In this document: piece by piece, positions 35,333 through 45,181 of the stretch
Numbering within the stretch: the stretch's first letter is position 1
Layout of the letters: the number at the start of each line of letters is the position of its first letter
Notes under the pieces: model-generated
The model's database searches: none
Told to the model about the DNA's origin: nothing
The model's input: the letters and a program-made list of their open reading frames with translations, nothing else
Source: Chitinispirillaceae bacterium
GTDB lineage: Bacteria > Fibrobacterota > Chitinivibrionia > Chitinivibrionales > Chitinispirillaceae
DNA length: 62,952 bases
Assembly: GCA_016929595.1 (NCBI GenBank)
Contig: JAFGIN010000134.1
Coordinates: forward strand, 1 to 62,952
Direction of reading: 5' to 3'
Translations under genes and position numbers: made by a program

Positions 35333-37195
35333 ATGAAGCGAAACAGGGGCAACCTCAAATCTGGTAAACTTTTAATGTGGAAGCTCTGCGGGATCTATAC
35401 CCTGGCAATTGTAATTCCGGGTTTGATATTGTGCCTGATCGCTATCAGAGCTGCAAAGCATGAGGATGCATTTCTGGAAAAACAGCTTGAGACAACATTT
35501 TCTGCGGAGTTAACTCAATCGGTGTACGGTGTCGAACTGCTGCTAAATCAAATTCGGACTGAACTGGACTCGACAGTTCCTCAAAATGGTGAAAGCGGTG
35601 ATGCGTTGGCCTTGTGGGATAGTTCTGCAGCGCTTGTTGACGTTCCTTTTCTGTTCAAACGTACGGGAAGCTTTCTCAGGCCAGATGTGAAAAGAGTGTC
35701 GGAAAAAGAACGAGAGTTTTTAACATTCAACACAGATTTTTTTATGGACCGGAAAATGGTAGAGGTATACAGAAGCATTACCGAAGAGTATCTTGACACT
35801 ATACTTACCGCCAGGGCAAAAACTCAATCCATGCAAAAACCGGATAGAAAAGAGGCGGCCCGTAAGCTGGCGGAGAGTGAGTTTGAAATAGACAAAGATG
35901 TTCAGAACAGAGTTTATTCCGATTTGAAAAAAAGGGGAAAACTAATTCCATACCGTAATGTTGTCAGCGGAAACAAAAGCAGTGTTAAAGTTGAAGCATA
36001 TTCTCCTCAGCTTTCGACTTATGTAAGCGAATCGATGCGCTTTTCGCAGATTGTGGCCGTAGCGTCTTCAGGGCTGATTCCGCGGATCATTGATGAACAG
36101 TTTATGCTGATATACTGGAAAAAAAGAGCGAATGGATATATAACAGGGTGTTCGATCGATATTGATCAACTTGCGCAGAGGATAACGGGAGCACTTCCTC
36201 AGATGCTTACGCCGGTACGTTTTCTGACTGTATTAGAGCAGAGTGGAAGACCGGTATTTTCCGGCAGTTCATTTACACCTAAGGATTGGAGCCGGCCTTT
36301 TATCGCGCGCGAAATCAGCCGTCTTCTTCCACGCTGGGAAGCCGCTGTCTACCTCGTCAATCCTGAGGAGATCTCTTCCCGGGCAAGGATGGCAACGTTA
36401 AGTCTTGTCACTGTTGCAGCAGTTCTTTTTATGATAATACTGACAAGTGGGATTGTGTTGCTTGTGTCAATGTATTCAGAGATCAGGCTTGCACGTCAGA
36501 AAACGACATTTGTGACGAATGTTTCTCATGAACTGAAAACCCCGCTTACATCGATACGCATCTTTGCCGAATTGCTCAAGGAGCGAAGGCAGCCTGATCC
36601 GGTAAAGCAGGAGCGATATCTTGGTATCATGCTCTCGGAAATTGAAAGGTTGACTCGGTTGATAAATAATGTTCTCGATTTCGCACGCATGAATAAAGGG
36701 ACACGAAAATATAATAAAAAGGTGTGTGATTGTGTTGAGTTGTGCAGGGAGCTGGTTGAGAATCAGCGTGTGCGGCTTGAGCATAACCGTTTCGTACTGG
36801 AAACAGTTTATGAACAGGGACCATTAGTGGTAAATGTCGATCCGGAAGCAATAAAACAGGCGTTATTGAATGTTTTGTCTAATGCGGAAAAATATTCATC
36901 TTCCGAAAAGTGGATAAAAGTATCGGTAACATCCCGCAGACCTTATCTGACAATAACTATTGAGGACAGAGGGATTGGCATCGATCAGGCACAGTCGGAG
37001 TTTATTTTCAAGGAGTTCTTCCGGGTTGATGATTCGCTCACTGCAAGGGTACAGGGAACAGGGCTTGGGCTGACTATTACACGGCAGATACTGGATGATC
37101 ATGGAGGAGAAATCAGATATCAGAGAAATGAACCATCAGGCAGTATATTCTTGATTACATTGCCGCTTTACATGGAGTCTTACCGTGGGGAATAA
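35333..37195 (+). CDS. Membrane sensor histidine kinase
   Basis: 620 residues: TM1 at about 18-38, a large external domain (about 40-353), TM2 at about 354-380, then H-box FVTNVSHELKTPLTSIR (His399), N-box NVLSNAEKYS, G1 DRGIGID and G2 GTGLGLTITRQIL. The HAMP region is short or absent. It overlaps the response regulator gene by 11 bases, a standard two-component pair. The stimulus is unknown; the preceding L,D-transpeptidase gene suggests an envelope signal. Confidence 0.93.
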   Translation: MKRNRGNLKSGKLLMWKLCGIYTLAIVIPGLILCLIAIRAAKHEDAFLEKQLETTFSAELTQSVYGVELLLNQIRTELDSTVPQNGESGDALALWDSSAALVDVPFLFKRTGSFLRPDVKRVSEKEREFLTFNTDFFMDRKMVEVYRSITEEYLDTILTARAKTQSMQKPDRKEAARKLAESEFEIDKDVQNRVYSDLKKRGKLIPYRNVVSGNKSSVKVEAYSPQLSTYVSESMRFSQIVAVASSGLIPRIIDEQFMLIYWKKRANGYITGCSIDIDQLAQRITGALPQMLTPVRFLTVLEQSGRPVFSGSSFTPKDWSRPFIAREISRLLPRWEAAVYLVNPEEISSRARMATLSLVTVAAVLFMIILTSGIVLLVSMYSEIRLARQKTTFVTNVSHELKTPLTSIRIFAELLKERRQPDPVKQERYLGIMLSEIERLTRLINNVLDFARMNKGTRKYNKKVCDCVELCRELVENQRVRLEHNRFVLETVYEQGPLVVNVDPEAIKQALLNVLSNAEKYSSSEKWIKVSVTSRRPYLTITIEDRGIGIDQAQSEFIFKEFFRVDDSLTARVQGTGLGLTITRQILDDHGGEIRYQRNEPSGSIFLITLPLYMESYRGE

Positions 37196-37880
37196 AATAC
37201 TTGTTGTTGAAGACGATCCTGCAATACTCACAGGTGTTGTTGATCTGCTTGAGAGTGAAGGATTTACGGTTTATTGTGCCAGTGATGGGGATGAGGGATT
37301 GTCGATGTATGAGAAGGTACATCCTGACCTTATACTTCTTGATGTCATGATGCCTGGAAAAAGTGGGTATGATGTCTGCCGTCAGATACGCAGTAAAGAC
37401 ACTCGAACTCCACTTCTTATGTTGACTGCCAAGGGTCAGGAAATTGATAAGGTGATAGGTCTTGAGCTTGGAGCCGATGACTACATTGTAAAGCCTTTCG
37501 GAATTCACGAATTGCTGGCAAGAATCAGGGCTGCACTAAGAAGAGCATCGCTTCCGGTCACTGATGATCAGAGCCAGCCACTGATTGCTTTTGGTGCTAT
37601 CAGGATCGATCCATCAAGAATGCAGGGAACAAATAACGGAATACCCTTTGATATCAGTGCCCGTGAGCTGCATCTGCTGCAGCTCTTTTACAGACATAAT
37701 GGTCAGGTACTCGATCGTGATACAATTCTTGATAAAATCTGGGGTGTTCGCTATGAAGGTACAACGCGAACTCTTGATCAGCACATTGCGAAGCTCAGGC
37801 AGAAAATCGAGGCAGATCCCTCAAACCCGGTACATATTAAAACGGTTCACGGAACGGGTTACCGTTTTTGTATCGATTGA
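37185..37880 (+). CDS. OmpR/PhoB-family response regulator
   Basis: 231 residues starting at GTG 37185, inside the end of the kinase gene. Receiver domain: E9-D10-D11, phospho-acceptor D53 (LILLDVMMPGKSG), K102 (DYIVKPFGIHE). The C-terminal winged helix has ARELHLLQLFYRHNGQ, IWGVRYEGTTRTLDQHI and TVHGTGYRF, typical of OmpR/PhoB regulators. Its targets are unknown. Confidence 0.95.
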   Translation: MGNKILVVEDDPAILTGVVDLLESEGFTVYCASDGDEGLSMYEKVHPDLILLDVMMPGKSGYDVCRQIRSKDTRTPLLMLTAKGQEIDKVIGLELGADDYIVKPFGIHELLARIRAALRRASLPVTDDQSQPLIAFGAIRIDPSRMQGTNNGIPFDISARELHLLQLFYRHNGQVLDRDTILDKIWGVRYEGTTRTLDQHIAKLRQKIEADPSNPVHIKTVHGTGYRFCID

Positions 37881-38021
37881 TACCTGACCTGTGCATCAGA
37901 CTCAGGACTAGTTGCATTCACCCCTTCTCCGGTACATAAACGAGGTACTTTTCAGAAAGGTAAAATTCACCGTATTCTGTGAAAATTATGTATATCTGGA
38001 GAAAATTACAGGGGTGATACC

Positions 38022-38428
38022 ATGCTGAGTTCTGCATCAATGTTTTTATTCGGTATAGTGCTTTTATTGGTTTCTTCTGAAATAGTTATACGCAAGATAA
38101 CACCGATAGCGAAAGTTTTCAAGGTTAATGATCTTGTAGTTACAATCCTTGGTGTCAGTTTTGCGCTATCTTCTCTACCGGAACTGACGGTATCCGGTTT
38201 GGCGATTGCAGCAGGAAATTCGGAACTGTCGGTTGGTAATGTATTCTCAGAGCGTACTTGGTTTTGCCATGCCTTTTTTAAATACTCGCGGCAATAACAA
38301 TTCAGATCTTCATTACGACGGGAAGAAAGCTTAACCGGATTGAGGCAGCTATCCTTATGATTATGTATATGGTGTTTGCTGCAACCAACTTTTTTAATGT
38401 CCCAAGTCTATATATACTGATCAGATAG
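38022..38428 (+). pseudogene. Decayed sodium/calcium exchanger (NCX/CaxA) family gene
   Basis: The first 75 codons encode the start of a cation antiporter, with an alpha-repeat-like segment (LVVTILGVSFALSSLPELTVS). The frame then breaks: VLGFAMPFL continues in a second frame and ILAAITIQIFITTGRKLNRIEA to FFNVPSLYILIR in a third, ending at TAG 38426-38428. Only about 130 of the usual roughly 320 residues remain, so a large internal deletion plus frameshifts is indicated. Confidence 0.75.
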
Positions 38429-38596
38429 TAAAAATTGGTGGCTTTATCACAAAAATTGAAATAAAATATTAATTTAAGAAATGATTTTACTGCTTTTTAT
38501 GTTCACACAATGTATCTTCAATGATTATGGAAGGGATCGGCGGCAAATTGTAGTCGTCAGATCTGTGTATTAATATCTTTTTTAAGGAGTCCTTAC

Positions 38597-38959
38597 TTGG
38601 GCAACAAATTATACGTCGGCAATCTCAGCTACAATGTAGGTGATAGCGAGCTCGAACAGCTTTTCGCATCTTTCGGCACTGTTTCATCTGCCAAAATTAT
38701 TACGGATCGGGACACTGGACGTTCCAAAGGGTTCGGTTTTGTAGAAATGGGAACAGATGATGAAGCTAACGCAGCTATAACAGGCTTGAACGGTAAGGAA
38801 GTCGATGGCCGTGCACTTACAGTTAATGAAGCTAAGCCAAAGACCGACAATGGCGGAAGAGGTGGTTTTGGCGGTGGTGGTAGAGGTGGTTTCGGTGGAA
38901 AAAGTGGTGGTAGAGGTGGTTTCGGTGGCGGTGGTGGTGGCCGCAGAGATCGTTACTAG
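38597..38959 (+). CDS. RRM-type glycine-rich RNA-binding protein
   Basis: 120 residues. It starts at TTG 38597 with Shine-Dalgarno aaggag; no ATG fits the frame. One RRM is present: RNP2 KLYVGNLSY and RNP1 RSKGFGFVEM. The tail is Gly/Arg-rich (RGGFGGGGRGGFGGK repeats). Proteins of this type in bacteria are cold-shock-related RNA binders of the rbp/RRM family; the exact target is unknown. It sits alone in a region of gene decay. Confidence 0.93.
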   Translation: MGNKLYVGNLSYNVGDSELEQLFASFGTVSSAKIITDRDTGRSKGFGFVEMGTDDEANAAITGLNGKEVDGRALTVNEAKPKTDNGGRGGFGGGGRGGFGGKSGGRGGFGGGGGGRRDRY

Positions 38960-39082
38960 TATTCAAATTTTCTATTGAATTCTATTATCGTCAGTAGATT
39001 TGGGAAATGACCCGCGAGATGTAGATCGTTTCCCGTCTCCACTCTATTTTTGTCAGTATACAGGTACTTTATCAGAGACTGT

Positions 39083-39289
39083 ATGAAAAAAGAAGATATA
39101 AATATTGGGGAATTTGTTGATAAACGCCTCGATCAGATAAGTAATGCCGGTGAGTGGCTTGGCAGCAGACTTGGCGGTGTTGGACGGGGTGTCAAAAACG
39201 TTTTTATCGCTGCCGGAGTGCTGATAGTTTTTGGACTTGCAGTTTTTCTGTGGGCAATGGGCAAAGGTTTGATAAAAAAGGGGAAATAA
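39083..39289 (+). CDS. Small membrane protein
   Basis: 68 residues from ATG 39083 (an earlier ATG at 39050 gives 11 extra residues that look non-coding). A soluble, charged N-terminal half (EFVDKRLDQISNAGEWLGSR) precedes one clear transmembrane helix (FIAAGVLIVFGLAVFLWAM) and a basic tail. No family recognised. Sequence around it contains remnants of genes on the other strand. Confidence 0.55.
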   Translation: MKKEDINIGEFVDKRLDQISNAGEWLGSRLGGVGRGVKNVFIAAGVLIVFGLAVFLWAMGKGLIKKGK

Positions 39290-39349
39290 TAGTATCTCCA
39301 GGAAACCCCGCCGTAGTTCATTGCAGCGATTTTTCCCAGCATCTTTTAA

Positions 39350-39900
39350 TTACGCTTTCGCAATGTCACGCTCATAATAGTAACTGGTAGTGAGCCCTGC
39401 CTGGAATGTATTGCAGTATCCAGTAGTATCTATCACATTTTCAAGCGGAAGCGCATTTTGGGTTTATCTATCTCCGGTTGCCCGAAAATGCGATACTCCC
39501 GTTTGCTCCAAGAGTAGAGGGACTGTTGACATGAGTAGCCCAGATGTAAAAGCTGTAAAGAGAGTTCCGGATTTTTTCAGTTATGCAGGATGATTTATAG
39601 ACGCCACTCCTCCCAGGCACCCACAATCCCGAAACGCTCCCCTGAAACATCATTAATAATTTTATTGCGTGCTGTAAATCCTTCGAGGCGCTGCATCAGG
39701 GAGATGTCAGCATGTTCGTTTCGTAACAGTGCTTCGATGCAGTCACCGCCTTCATCAGTTCCTATTGCACCTGCAAATGCGCTCCTGTATCCCATTTGAC
39801 TGAACCGTACCGCCTGGTTGAGAGAATTATCTCCTGCAAAACACTGATTCTTGCTGAGGAAGAAATCTACTGCTGCAACGCTGAAACATACTACGTTCAT
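39350..39900 (-). pseudogene. Decayed PfkB-family sugar kinase gene
   Basis: The minus strand starts with a PfkB N terminus: FAGDNSLNQAVRFSQMGY and GAIGTDEGGDCIEALL, and then stops at 39595. Past the stop, in other frames, come TLGANGSIAFSG and, further on, VIDTTGYCNTFQAGLTTSYY, which matches the kinase's C-terminal anion-hole region; its usual G-x-G-D reads G-Y-C-N. The order is right but length and frames are broken, so it is a decayed gene (FrlD-like in the N-terminal part). Confidence 0.7.
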
Positions 39901-40262
39901 AATGAATTCCTAAAGTAAATTGTTAGGTGATTTTGCTCAGTCTTTGACAAAAGACTTGTGTTACCTGAACCGTTTACAAATATTCTACACAAAGCAGATG
40001 AAAACATCAAACGCAGAGAGTGAAGAGAATCGTGTAGCAAAGTATTAACTGTCTGATAATACAATGCACAGGTTTCCATTTCGGAATCGGAGTCGGGGTC
40101 GGTATTGGTATCGGTATCGGTATCGAAAAACACAGTAATATAGGATCGATCCCGATTCCGACAGTGACTCTTTGGCCTGCATATTGCAAAATTTTACAAG
40201 AATAAAGGTTGGTTCTTCGAAACTCAACTCTGTGCTATTCACCCGATTAAGGCAGTATGTAA
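39901..40262. other. Gene-free stretch with hexanucleotide tandem array
   Basis: No gene is apparent. At 40085-40124 a run of imperfect GG(T/A)(A/G)TC hexamers (cggaatcggagtcggggtcg onward) gives Asp/Thr-rich translation on the minus strand; this is a microsatellite-like array rather than a gene. Confidence 0.55.
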
Positions 40263-40991
40263 ATGATCAAATCTCGATGTGCAGGCATTCTGATATTCAG
40301 TATGTGTTTCTGTTTCAATTCGCTGGTAAGTTGTTCTTCAAAAGTTCAGTTACACCTCGACTCTCAATCACCATATTCGACACCCGTTGAGAATGTTGCG
40401 AAACTTAACTGTGCGGGCATCAGTGTCATTGTGGAAACGGGCGTTTGGTATGGACGGGAAAACGATGGAAAGGAGATTGTACCGATTCGCATAACCTTTT
40501 CTAATAACAGTGGCTTCCCGATCGTTATCCGTTACAGTGACTTTTTTATTGCCGGCTCAAAAAGTGGAGATGTATACCCGGCTTTACCGCCTTATTATTT
40601 TAAAAATGATGAAGAGATACGAAAAATTGTACTTCCGGGAATAGTTGCATCTGAACCATATTTCGATTGTGAAAAATTCAGTGTCGCCTATTACAGTGCA
40701 GGTATGTATCCTACACTTCCAATATGGAAAGGCGTATTTTTACATGATCATCTGTATTATAATCTTTATTACCCGCTTTGGGCCAGGAAGAAACTGGACT
40801 CATTTACTTCTTTGATTAAATCTGAGATACCAGAAGGAGTTCTTCTCGATGGTGGATTTTTAAGTGGGTTTATCTATTTTGAGACTCTAAGTAAAAAGGA
40901 AAAAAAAGTATCATTACATTTCAGAATTTGTGAAGCACGAAGAGGCAAAGTGCTGGAGACGATATCGATTCCTTTTGCAGTAAAGGATTAG
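40263..40991 (+). CDS. Lipoprotein of unknown function
   Basis: 242 residues from ATG 40263 with a type II signal peptide whose lipobox reads SLVSC. The body is rich in Tyr, Phe and beta-prone residues (IPIRITFSNNSGFPIVIRY, YPALPPYYF), suggesting a beta-sandwich with a segment like a Carboxypeptidase-regulatory or Ig fold, but no family is recognised. It has no obvious partner; genes around it are remnants. Confidence 0.7.
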   Translation: MIKSRCAGILIFSMCFCFNSLVSCSSKVQLHLDSQSPYSTPVENVAKLNCAGISVIVETGVWYGRENDGKEIVPIRITFSNNSGFPIVIRYSDFFIAGSKSGDVYPALPPYYFKNDEEIRKIVLPGIVASEPYFDCEKFSVAYYSAGMYPTLPIWKGVFLHDHLYYNLYYPLWARKKLDSFTSLIKSEIPEGVLLDGGFLSGFIYFETLSKKEKKVSLHFRICEARRGKVLETISIPFAVKD

Positions 40992-41021
40992 TAAACGGGG
41001 GTGATGCTGCCGCACAAATGA

Positions 41022-41110
41022 TTGCACGCAATTGAAATTCTCGAAAAAGCTATTGAACTCGGTATTACCACGATCGATACTGCACCAGTATATAGTAGTG
41101 GTATGCCGAA
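41022..41110 (+). pseudogene. Fragment of an aldo/keto reductase gene
   Basis: About 28 codons encode AIEILEKAIELGITTIDTAPVYSSG, the conserved strand/helix with the catalytic Asp and Tyr of the aldo/keto reductase family. Nothing before or after continues the domain, so this is a remnant. It overlaps no other gene. Confidence 0.6.
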
Positions 41111-41172
41111 CGGCTCGTTGGTATACTTATCAAAAGTAAGTGAGAATCTCCGGTTGAACTTTTTTCTGAATC

Positions 41173-41739
41173 TTACTTTCCAATTAGTCTTAAAAATTCC
41201 GCACGGGTTTTTGCATCATCGCGAAAGCAACCCAACATTGCGCTGGTAGTCATCATTGAGTTCTGCTTCTCAACCCCTCGCATCATCATACACATGTGTT
41301 TTGCTTCAACAACAACTCCGACACCATCAGCAGCGATCGGTCCCATGATTGCATTTGCAATTTGTTGTGTTAATCGTTCCTGAACCTGAAGCCTTCGGGC
41401 AAGGGCATCAGCCGCCCGCGCAAGTTTACTCACTCCGTAAACTTTATTGATGGAAATATAGCCGATATGAACCTTGCCAAAAAAAGGAAGCATATGGTGT
41501 TCACACAATGAATAAATCTCAATATCGCGAACAATAACCATATGATTCACATGTTCAGTAAAAATTGCCTTGCGTAAAATTTCATCGGGATCAAACTTAT
41601 AGCCACCCAGAATATGTTCATATACCTTTGCCACACGACTCGGAGTTTCAACAAGACCTTCACGATCGGGATTTTCTCCCACATGAATAAGAATATCGCG
41701 AATCCACTGTTGCATGTTATTTTTTCCTTTGTTTTCCAT
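41173..41739 (-). CDS. folE: GTP cyclohydrolase I
   Basis: 188 residues, normal for FolE. Zinc-binding residues are in SLCEHHMLPFFGKVHIGYI (Cys, His) and AKHMCMMMRGV (Cys); substrate-loop segments NKVYGVSKLARAADALARR and RLTQQIANAI are present. It makes dihydroneopterin triphosphate, the first step of tetrahydrofolate synthesis. It follows metF by 29 bases on the same strand, forming the end of a metE-metF-folE operon for one-carbon and methionine metabolism. Confidence 0.96.
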   Translation of the reverse strand: MENKGKNNMQQWIRDILIHVGENPDREGLVETPSRVAKVYEHILGGYKFDPDEILRKAIFTEHVNHMVIVRDIEIYSLCEHHMLPFFGKVHIGYISINKVYGVSKLARAADALARRLQVQERLTQQIANAIMGPIAADGVGVVVEAKHMCMMMRGVEKQNSMMTTSAMLGCFRDDAKTRAEFLRLIGK

Positions 41740-41768
41740 GGGTGGTTAAGTTAATCAATACAAACTAT

Positions 41769-42692
41769 TTAAATTGATCTTATCGCTTTAAAACGGGATG
41801 TATCTTTATTGAATTGCAAGGAGTTGGAAACACCAATCGCTCTGCAGACAGATAGTGTCAGCTCCGATTTGTTGAGGGTGTAAAAGTGAATCCCTTTCAC
41901 ATCATTGTCAAGCAGATCTCTTACCTGCTCAGCTGTCCAGTGAATACCGATATTTTTGACATCCGCGTCAGTGTCCGCACGATTGAGTGCACGAAGCAGT
42001 CGGGCTGGAAAACGAGACCCTGCAGATAGCTCTGCCATACGATTCATGGTTTTAAGGCTTGTTATCGGCATCAATCCTGCAATGACAGGTACATTGATTC
42101 CTGATAAAAGACATCGTTCACGAAAATCGTAAAAGTCATGGTTTCCAAAGAATAGTTGTGTACATATGTAATCGGCACCCGCATCTATCTTGGCTCTGAG
42201 ATGCTCCATTTCAACCAGACGATTGGGACATTCAGGATGTCCTTCAGGAAAGCCTGCAACTCCCACGCCCATTTGCGGATACCTTTTTTTGATGAATGAA
42301 ACCAGTTCAGCTGCATTTTTAAACCCATACTTAACCGGTATCCAATTTACATCGAATGAAGGTTTATCTCCCCGCAATGCCATAATATTTGTTATACCCT
42401 GTTCTGCATACCGGTCAAGGATTTTTCCAATTTCATCATTGGTCGAACCGACACAGGTAAGATGAGACACAACAGTAATTGCTGTTTCATTCTGAATTTT
42501 AACGACAAGATCGTGGGTTAATTCACGAGTGGTTCCTCCAGCACCATAGGTTACACTCACAAATGCCGGTTTCATCGCTTTTAAATCTGATATGACAGAG
42601 AATAAACTGTTTGATGCATCCTGAGTTTTGGGTGGAAAGAACTCAAAACTCAAGGATGTAGCATGCGCCTTGAGAATATCGGAAATATGCAT
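41769..42692 (-). CDS. metF: 5,10-methylenetetrahydrofolate reductase
   Basis: 307 residues. N terminus SLSFEFFPPKT is the MetF hallmark; FVSVTYGAGGTTRE and the NIMALRGDKPSF flavin-site segment follow, as does YICTQLFFGNHDFYDF. It reduces methylene-THF to methyl-THF, the methyl donor of MetE, encoded directly upstream. The ATG has a good Shine-Dalgarno (ggagcgta). Confidence 0.96.
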   Translation of the reverse strand: MHISDILKAHATSLSFEFFPPKTQDASNSLFSVISDLKAMKPAFVSVTYGAGGTTRELTHDLVVKIQNETAITVVSHLTCVGSTNDEIGKILDRYAEQGITNIMALRGDKPSFDVNWIPVKYGFKNAAELVSFIKKRYPQMGVGVAGFPEGHPECPNRLVEMEHLRAKIDAGADYICTQLFFGNHDFYDFRERCLLSGINVPVIAGLMPITSLKTMNRMAELSAGSRFPARLLRALNRADTDADVKNIGIHWTAEQVRDLLDNDVKGIHFYTLNKSELTLSVCRAIGVSNSLQFNKDTSRFKAIRSI

Positions 42693-42720
42693 TACGCTCC
42701 TTTATTTTTTTACAAATGCT

Positions 42721-44994
42721 TTACTGCTTACGCAAAACGGCTGCAGCTTTTACCATGTTTTGCAGTGCGGGTATAACTTCATCCCACTGCCGTGTTTTCA
42801 ATCCGCAGTCCGGATTGACCCACAATCGATCCGATGGGATTTTTTCCGCCGCGAGTTTCATCAGTGAAACTATGGATTCTGTAGAAGGAATATTTGGTGA
42901 ATGGATATCATATACTCCCGGCCCGATCTCACTTGGATATTTAAAATCATCAAACACATCAAGCAGTTCCATTTGCGAACGCGATGTTTCAATTGTGATG
43001 ACATCGGTATCCATCGCTGCAATTGATTCAATGATATCGTTGAACTCTGAATAGCACATATGGGTATGGATCTGGGTTTGGTTAGTGACACCATTTGCTG
43101 AAATTCTGAATGATCCAACCGCCCAATCAAGGTACTCCTTCCAGTCGCTTTTTCGAGGTGGCAACCCTTCACGCAGTGCAGCTTCATCGATCTGAATGAT
43201 ACCGACACCTGCCTTTTCCAGATCCAGTACTTCTTTACGAATAGCAAGAGCGATCTGGCGGCATGTCGTTGAACGGGGTTGATCGTCGCGTACAAATGAC
43301 CAGTTCAGAATGGTGACCGGACCGGTAAGCATTCCTTTAATTGGCTTTATTGTCAATGACTGTGCATATGTGGTCCAATCAATAGTCATAGGTTTTGGGC
43401 GTGAGATATCACCATAAATCACAGGAGGCTTAACACAACGCGAACCGTAAGACTGTACCCACCCATAAGATGTGAAAGTAAACCCATCCAGTTGCTCTCC
43501 GAAATATTCCACCATGTCATTACGTTCCGCTTCACCATGAACTAGAATGTCAAGACCCAGTTTCTCCTGGACATTTACAGCGTATGCAATCTCTTTTTTC
43601 ATCAGCTCCCTGTATTCTGCTTCATTGAGTCCGCCCTTTCTGAAACGGGCACGTGCTGTACGAATATCGCTGGTTTGCGGAAAAGATCCGATTGTTGTGG
43701 TCGGAAAGAGTGGAAGCTGAAATCGCGCCCGTTGAATTTGAGCTCGTTGCGGATAAGAAGCCTGCCGTTTTTCGAGATCTGCCGATAACGTAGCAACAGC
43801 TTTTTTGACTTCGGGATTGTGTACTCTCGGTGATTCTTTTCGCGAGCAAATTGCTGCTGCATTCACCCCAAGTTCCACAGCAACCGATTCACGGCCGCTA
43901 TTAAGAGCTTTCCCGATAATACGAATTTCCTCAACCTTCTCGGTAGCAAAGGCAAGCCACGACCTGATTTCAGGATCGAGATTTGTTTCCCTCTCAAGAG
44001 AAACTGGTACATGAATCAACGAACATGACGGTGCGATCCAGAGGCGATCTCCAAGTTTTTTTGAAATAGGTTCGATGCGGTCGAGAATTTTAGTGAGATC
44101 ACATTTCCATATGTTTCGTCCATTGACAATTCCAAGAGAAAGAACCTGCTCCGGTGCTATTTTTTCGGCTATATACTCTATTTCCGATTCTCCCCTGACA
44201 GCATCGATATGCAGACCATTGATCGGAAGAGATAAAAGCAGATCCCTGTTTTCACGGAGTTCACCAAAGTATGATGCCAGAAGGATTTTTACTTTTGACT
44301 TTGATAACTCCTGATAAGCGTAACCAAATGCCTGCCGCCAGGGTGCATCAAGTTCAGTAACCAGAATCGGCTCATCAATCTGAACCCATTCAATGCAAAG
44401 TTCATCCAGTTCCTTAAGAATCGTCTGGTAGGCAGGTAAAATTTTTTCGAGCAGACACAACCGGTTTGACTCATCTTTTTCTTTTCCTGATTTCAAATAC
44501 GTTATTGGTCCGATAAGTACAGGTTTGACATTAACACCTTTGTCTCTGGCTTCAGAAATTTCTTTGCATAATTTCTGAGTATTGGGTGTGAAGATAGTGC
44601 CGGAAGAAAATTCCGGTACCAGATAATGATAGTTTGTGTCAAACCATTTGGTCATCTCCTGCGCATGGCAGATTCCAGCACCGGTATCACAGGCAGAACG
44701 ACCACGGGCCATGCGAAAATAGAGATCAAGGGGGGATCCACCAAGATTTCTGTAGCGTGCAGGAATATTTCCCAGGAGTATGGACATATCAAGCATCTGA
44801 TCGTAATTGCTGAAATCATTGACCGGAACATAATCCAGGTTTTCTTGCTGCATCACATTCTCGTTCCGGATAGTCCTTCCGACAGCTTCGAGTGCCTCAG
44901 ATGATTCTTCTCCTTTCCAGAATGCTTCGAGTGCTTTTTTCAGTTCACGATTTTTTCCGATTCTTGGGAATCCAAGATTATGAATTTTAGCCAT
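42721..44994 (-). CDS. metE: Cobalamin-independent methionine synthase
   Basis: 757 residues from ATG 44994, chosen for its ggagag ribosome site and because [19 protein letters not shown] is the standard MetE start; the frame extends upstream to 45042. Zinc ligands are visible in [10 protein letters not shown] (His, Cys) and [11 protein letters not shown] (Cys), plus a Glu between them. [12 protein letters not shown] marks the C-terminal domain. It transfers a methyl group from methyl-THF to homocysteine without B12. The promoter region is shared with the divergent metR-like gene. Confidence 0.96.
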   Translation of the reverse strand: MAKIHNLGFPRIGKNRELKKALEAFWKGEESSEALEAVGRTIRNENVMQQENLDYVPVNDFSNYDQMLDMSILLGNIPARYRNLGGSPLDLYFRMARGRSACDTGAGICHAQEMTKWFDTNYHYLVPEFSSGTIFTPNTQKLCKEISEARDKGVNVKPVLIGPITYLKSGKEKDESNRLCLLEKILPAYQTILKELDELCIEWVQIDEPILVTELDAPWRQAFGYAYQELSKSKVKILLASYFGELRENRDLLLSLPINGLHIDAVRGESEIEYIAEKIAPEQVLSLGIVNGRNIWKCDLTKILDRIEPISKKLGDRLWIAPSCSLIHVPVSLERETNLDPEIRSWLAFATEKVEEIRIIGKALNSGRESVAVELGVNAAAICSRKESPRVHNPEVKKAVATLSADLEKRQASYPQRAQIQRARFQLPLFPTTTIGSFPQTSDIRTARARFRKGGLNEAEYRELMKKEIAYAVNVQEKLGLDILVHGEAERNDMVEYFGEQLDGFTFTSYGWVQSYGSRCVKPPVIYGDISRPKPMTIDWTTYAQSLTIKPIKGMLTGPVTILNWSFVRDDQPRSTTCRQIALAIRKEVLDLEKAGVGIIQIDEAALREGLPPRKSDWKEYLDWAVGSFRISANGVTNQTQIHTHMCYSEFNDIIESIAAMDTDVITIETSRSQMELLDVFDDFKYPSEIGPGVYDIHSPNIPSTESIVSLMKLAAEKIPSDRLWVNPDCGLKTRQWDEVIPALQNMVKAAAVLRKQ

Positions 44995-45057
44995 AAAATA
45001 TCTCTCCTTTTTCGTTTTTAATAAAAATAACCGCAAAAACAATAAGTAAAAAGCTAT

Positions 45058-45087
45058 ATTTTCTAATGAAATAATAAGATTTTCTAA
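45058..45087. promoter_or_regulatory. Candidate operator between metE and metR
   Basis: Two copies of ATTTTCTAA (45058-45066 and 45079-45087) lie 21 bases apart, two helical turns, between the divergent metE and metR genes. An A/T-rich partly palindromic stretch lies between them. MetR sites in Enterobacteria are TGAA-N5-TTCA; no perfect match is seen, so this is only a candidate. Confidence 0.3.
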
Positions 45088-45181
45088 AGGAACAGGGGCA
45101 GAGGATCAGGTGTCAGAGTGATTCCCGTGAAAAGCTGACACCTGTCTTCCAATTGAAAGTAATGTACGCAAAGGACTATCA

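Noticed and set aside
40085-40124. GGTATC-type repeats as a CRISPR array
   Set aside because: Units are six bases without spacers; no cas genes occur in the window.
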